Source: CAUZEO01 sp963578625 (GTDB lineage Bacteria > Verrucomicrobiota > Kiritimatiellia > SLOV01). From it: a stretch of DNA of 36,351 bases. The notes under the pieces are model-generated. The model was not told where the DNA came from. It saw only the letters and a program-made list of their open reading frames with translations, and did no database searches. Location: contig CAUZEO010000012.1 of the NCBI GenBank assembly GCA_963578625.1, positions 1-36,351 of the forward strand, given 5' to 3'. The position numbers and the translations under genes are program-made. Shown here piece by piece: positions 33,229 through 36,351 of this stretch (its first letter is position 1; every line of letters begins with the position of its first letter).

Positions 33229-33705
33229 TCAATGCGCTCCAGGATCTACCTCCCGCCGCAATTCTTTTCCGCGCTTTGGAAGGCACTTGTCTTTATGCCG
33301 TAACACAGCCGGGCGGATTGCAAACACCTGATGCGAGATGTCTGTCGGCAAAGATACTCTGCCCTTCACAGCCACGCAATCACCGGGCTTCAGAGTTCGG
33401 GCAAGTTTGATGGATGTAGCCCCCGAAACAATCAGCAAGACTTCGACATCCGAACTCGGCTCCCTGGTGCGCAATTCCCAGACTGATTGTTCAACGTTGT
33501 TGGTGCGAATTTTTTCGATCTGCAGGTAGCGAAATGTATGGATCACGCCCTCGCTCACGGAAGCGATTGTGGTCCTTCCTGTTGTATCGGCATCCACCCA
33601 TGCCAACGCCAGATCGTTGCCGTTGCGTACCGGATCGGCGAGCGCGCCCGATGAAAAAAGAAGGGCAACCATGAAAATCGGCGGCTGAAAGTTCATTCGT
33701 GACAT
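33229..33705 (-). CDS. Secreted small beta-rich protein, OB-fold-like
   Basis: 158 residues from the ATG at 33705 (another ATG at 33696). A signal peptide ends at about 24 (IFMVALLFSSGALA-DP). The longer in-frame ORF to 33903 runs through non-coding DNA and is not used. The mature part is beta-rich, with ARTLKPGDCVAVKGRVSLPT resembling an OB-type nucleic-acid or oligosaccharide-binding strand pattern, and a basic C-terminus (LRHKDKCLPKRGKELRREVD). No named family was recognised. It is probably the first gene of the minus-strand run, just after the hairpin region that follows the GH36 gene. Confidence 0.65.
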   Translation of the reverse strand: MSRMNFQPPIFMVALLFSSGALADPVRNGNDLALAWVDADTTGRTTIASVSEGVIHTFRYLQIEKIRTNNVEQSVWELRTREPSSDVEVLLIVSGATSIKLARTLKPGDCVAVKGRVSLPTDISHQVFAIRPAVLRHKDKCLPKRGKELRREVDPGAH

Positions 33706-33831
33706 GGGAGATATGGCCGAAATAAGAAGTTCGAGACCCCTGAATCGTACTGTAAACCTGCCCATGAGCAAGCCATTCGTGACCACCTCGGACCTTTGGG
33801 CTCTGTGGGAGCCTGGTTCGGGGATGGGAGA

Positions 33832-33884
33832 CCACGGATGCTTGGGTTCCGCAGTGAGAGCCCACGGAACCAAAGCATCCGTGG
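33832..33884. terminator. Very long hairpin downstream of the GH36 gene
   Basis: CCACGGATGCTT (33832-33843) is perfectly inverted at 33873-33884. Inside it GGTTCCG (33845-33851) pairs with CGGAACC (33865-33871), leaving a 13-base loop. That makes 19 base pairs with a single internal mismatch. It starts six bases after the GH36 stop on the minus strand, as a terminator would, but has no U-tract; a mobile palindrome is an alternative. Confidence 0.6.
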
Positions 33885-33889
33885 CTCGG

Positions 33890-36052
33890 CTAGGCGCGCT
33901 CAAGAAGCACAGCGATACCCGCGAATGATTCTAGACCGGTGATTTGAAGCGTGCCGTCCGCCAGTGTCGCCTTCGTCGACTCTTCGCTAAGGCTTCCCGC
34001 AACTTTCCAGGCGCCCTTCGGCAGCGGGCAAGGAATGCTGTCGGCGTCGTCTTCGAACCGATGGGCTACGACGAGAATCTTTTTGCCCGTGATCCCTTCC
34101 CGCACTACCGCCTGCCATCCTTTCGGATACCGATAGCTGATCACGGGTGGGCCGTACCGGCGCGACATCCCGTACTTGATGGTTTCCGCGGACTCTTCAT
34201 ACAGATCCTGAGCGCGTCGTGCCCACCCCTTCTGTTCGTTGGAAAGTTCCCAGATCTCTCCGCTAAGACACATCCGCCCAAGGAATGTCGCGGCCAAAGT
34301 ATATACGGTTCGCCGTTCCGAGTCCGACGGATGCAACACGGCCCACATCTGCGATTGCCGTGGCAAGATCAACCGCTGCACATTCGCTCCGACGATCGGG
34401 ATATTCCAACTCTCGTGCGCGTCAGAAAAAGAGGACATGGCGGTAAGTCCAATCATCGCCGGTTCGAGCCGGTGACCGCCAGACGAACAGTTTTCAATCA
34501 CCAACTCAGGCAGTCTTTCCCGGAGACGGCGAAAGAAACGATAGGTCCCTTCGATGCACTGGCGCAACCCCTCACCCAGCGAGTCCTCACCGTCTGCGCC
34601 CAGGCCAATCGACTCGTTGTAGTCGACCTTGATGTAACCGAAGCCGCATTCATCGAGGAGATCGATCACACGCTCCTCGAGATAGGCGTGCACCCCTTCC
34701 TTCCGGAAGTCCCAGAACCGCCTGCCTCCCGACCAGACCACTGCGCCGTCCCGCTTCAGTTGCAGATCGGCTCTCTCCCCGGCCTTCGAGTCGATGCCCA
34801 TCGTCTCCAGCTCAAACCACAATCCAGGGACCAATCCTCTTTCGCGAATCGCATCACAGGTCGCCTTCAATCCGTGCGGGAAGCGTTCCTCTGCCGGTAT
34901 CCAATCGCCTCTCGCATCACCCCAATCGGTGCCCGGCTTTCCGTACCAGCCGGCATCAATCACCAGGTAGCGGATCTTGGACCCTTTCAAGTAATCGGCA
35001 ATCTGTACCAGGTTATCGTGCGTCGGGTCGCCCCACGAGGTGCACCACTCGTTGAATATAATGGGGAGATCGTGCTCTGGCGCGGGGTGCATATCGGCAT
35101 CAGCATGTTGCATTGAGGTCAATCGATAGCAAAGGTCGTCGATATCGCCTTGCACACAACTCATCGTTGCGACGGGTGTGGTGAAGGTTTCATCGGGACC
35201 CAATCTCTTCCGCCAGCATCCCATTTCCCGATCGGCCAACCCACCGGAGAGGCTGACGGTGTCATGCAAGCGCGAAATTTCCATTTGCCATGAGCCGGAC
35301 CAGGCGAGTTGCGCGCCCCAGAGAACCCCGACCCCGGTGTCTTCAAGTGCAACAAATGGAAACCACATTCGGACAGGCATCGAACCCACCTGACCGAAGC
35401 GCTCGGATTGCATTCCGAATCCCGCCCACGACGGTTCCAGGTGCAGATCCTCCATGCTCCGCACCTCATGACGACCTTCCGAACTCCAGTAGCTTCGGAA
35501 TCGATGAACCCGAAGCCGCCCCGGCGCGTCGTTCACGGCAAACGGAGTCAGGTGCCCCAGGTCAAAACTGGTCACGAGGTGGAGAACCACATCGTTTTCA
35601 CCCCCATTGGAAACTTCCGCCCACACGCGGAGTCCTTGGTCTCCCTCCTGCCATTCCAGCGTGTGCCGGAATTCCAGACCGCCGTCGGTTACAAGGGTCG
35701 TGAGAACTCTGTGCGCAGATCCGTGGCGGATTGTTTCCTGCCCTTTGAACTTCAGCGACGCGGTTGTGGAACTGCGCCGCATCGTCATCCCGGAACCCCA
35801 CCCGCTCCCGGCGCGATCCCCCTCGAGTGACACATGGATCAACGGGTCAACGACCCACGCTCGGAACCGGGAAGTATCCATCGTCATGTGTGAAAGCTCC
35901 GGCGCTCCCGCCAGCGTCTCCCTACGGACTGGACACCGGTCTGCCAGCTCCGCCGGGAACATGCACATCCCGATCTGCCGGCTCTCCTCCTCGAGAAGGT
36001 ATTGGACGGCCATGTCGCCGAATTTGTGTACGGAATGTATTTTTATATTCAT
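33890..36052 (-). CDS. Alpha-galactosidase, glycoside hydrolase family 36
   Basis: 720 residues, close to the usual family length, ATG at 36052. The N-terminal beta-sandwich (1-310) precedes a (beta/alpha)8 barrel with NEWCTSWGDP, VIDAGWYGK and LWFELETMG. The nucleophile is Asp477 in YIKVDYNES and the acid/base is Asp544 in SFSDAHES. The CSSGGHRLEP loop (522-531) corresponds to the substrate-binding loop of the family. There is no signal peptide or TM, so the enzyme is cytoplasmic and must act on imported galactosides such as melibiose or raffinose-type sugars. A 60-base gap separates it from the upstream gene, with which it probably forms a transcript. Confidence 0.94.
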   Translation of the reverse strand: MNIKIHSVHKFGDMAVQYLLEEESRQIGMCMFPAELADRCPVRRETLAGAPELSHMTMDTSRFRAWVVDPLIHVSLEGDRAGSGWGSGMTMRRSSTTASLKFKGQETIRHGSAHRVLTTLVTDGGLEFRHTLEWQEGDQGLRVWAEVSNGGENDVVLHLVTSFDLGHLTPFAVNDAPGRLRVHRFRSYWSSEGRHEVRSMEDLHLEPSWAGFGMQSERFGQVGSMPVRMWFPFVALEDTGVGVLWGAQLAWSGSWQMEISRLHDTVSLSGGLADREMGCWRKRLGPDETFTTPVATMSCVQGDIDDLCYRLTSMQHADADMHPAPEHDLPIIFNEWCTSWGDPTHDNLVQIADYLKGSKIRYLVIDAGWYGKPGTDWGDARGDWIPAEERFPHGLKATCDAIRERGLVPGLWFELETMGIDSKAGERADLQLKRDGAVVWSGGRRFWDFRKEGVHAYLEERVIDLLDECGFGYIKVDYNESIGLGADGEDSLGEGLRQCIEGTYRFFRRLRERLPELVIENCSSGGHRLEPAMIGLTAMSSFSDAHESWNIPIVGANVQRLILPRQSQMWAVLHPSDSERRTVYTLAATFLGRMCLSGEIWELSNEQKGWARRAQDLYEESAETIKYGMSRRYGPPVISYRYPKGWQAVVREGITGKKILVVAHRFEDDADSIPCPLPKGAWKVAGSLSEESTKATLADGTLQITGLESFAGIAVLLERA

Positions 36053-36112
36053 GCGTCGATCTAGTGGCTCCGAGCCACGTTTCCGGCCGCCGAACTCAAA
36101 AACCAGGTCAAG

Positions 36113-36351
36113 CTACCCGCCGAAGAACCGGTAAGCGTAAAGAATCGCCCCTTTCACTTCGCAGAGGATATGAACCGTTCTGCCTTTCAACTGGTCCAGG
36201 TTGGGACGACTCTTCCAGCGGACAGGTTTGCGAATGCCTTCGGCACTGTAGTCTACGATGCTGTCTTCAAGCGTATATCCGGCAATATCGTCTCCCATGG
36301 TATCACGAATTGCGACACGGAGAGAATCGTTGTACGAACTGAAGTGGGATT
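36113..36351 (-). CDS. C-terminus of a protein cut by the window edge
   Basis: The frame stays open from the window edge (SHFSSYNDSLRVAIRDTMGD) to a stop at 36113, so only the last 78 or so residues are seen. The end pattern (GYTLEDSIVDYSAEGIRKPV, then QLKGRTVHILCEVKGAILYA) recalls the C-terminal beta domain of large secreted or cytosolic glycan-related proteins in PVC bacteria, some with GH32/43-like catalytic domains. The family is a guess. It is co-directional with the GH36 gene and 60 bases upstream of it. Confidence 0.65.
   Translation of the reverse strand, partial: SHFSSYNDSLRVAIRDTMGDDIAGYTLEDSIVDYSAEGIRKPVRWKSRPNLDQLKGRTVHILCEVKGAILYAYRFFGG

Noticed and set aside
33944..35116. 390-codon plus-strand ORF opposite the GH36 gene
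   Set aside because: The minus strand has an intact GH36 with both catalytic Asp. The plus frame is an antisense shadow with a biased, low-complexity composition.

Overview
The window reads as a GC-rich chromosomal segment of a Gram-negative-type bacterium. Three envelope systems (ExbB/ExbD motors, signal-peptide TPR proteins, a DUF4175-like membrane protein with a MoxR ATPase), PA14-like and carbohydrate-binding-like modules and heavy use of overlapping TTG/GTG/ATG starts suggest a member of the Planctomycetota-Verrucomicrobiota-Lentisphaerota or Hydrogenedentota-like lineages. This placement is an inference from gene families; no rRNA, tRNA or other phylogenetic marker beyond rlmN and pyrF is present. 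I saw no CRISPR array, prophage or intact insertion sequence.

Layout. (1) 6-5310 (+): a tightly overlapping module ExbB-ExbD-ExbD-large TPR-small TPR, closed by a probable terminator. (2) 5424-6554 (-): rlmN, followed by about 690 bases of non-coding DNA. (3) 7247-13558 (+): a second copy of the same module, ExbB-ExbD-ExbD-[membrane-anchored PA14-like protein]-large TPR-small TPR. It converges on a TonB-like-anchor/vWA protein (13589-14890, -). (4) 15104-17748 (+): a secreted protein of unknown function, a decayed membrane acyltransferase-like gene and pyrF. (5) 17825-22189: an aldo/keto reductase (-), a zinc dehydrogenase, an SDR and a GT2-like protein (+). The last two each have a related 5' leader, suggesting common control. 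(6) 22190-23424: a graveyard holding an integron-integrase fragment, an attC-like site, a dehydrogenase fragment and an aldo/keto reductase fragment. (7) 33705-23425 (-): eight co-directional genes. They encode an OB-like secreted protein, a lipoprotein-like hydrolase, a CBM-like secreted protein, a 1189-residue DUF4175-like membrane protein, a PA14-like/helical-repeat protein, a membrane-anchored beta-domain protein, an FHA-MoxR fusion ATPase and a small coiled coil. (8) 33890-36351 (-): a GH36 alpha-galactosidase and the C-terminus of a further protein.

How the genes may work together. The two ExbB/ExbD modules should convert proton-motive force into work in the periplasm. In place of a normal TonB, the second module encodes an anchored PA14-like protein, and a vWA protein with a TonB-like N-terminus lies next to it. 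The large TPR proteins are probably periplasmic or outer-membrane-facing partners. The FHA-MoxR operon looks like a second envelope-remodelling or chaperone machine. It lacks the usual DUF58/vWA partner, which the vWA protein at 13.6 kb could supply in trans. The sugar-related genes fit a saccharolytic lifestyle.

The most distinctive non-coding signal is a set of intergenic tracts built of degenerate 7-base units, found in most of the larger gaps.
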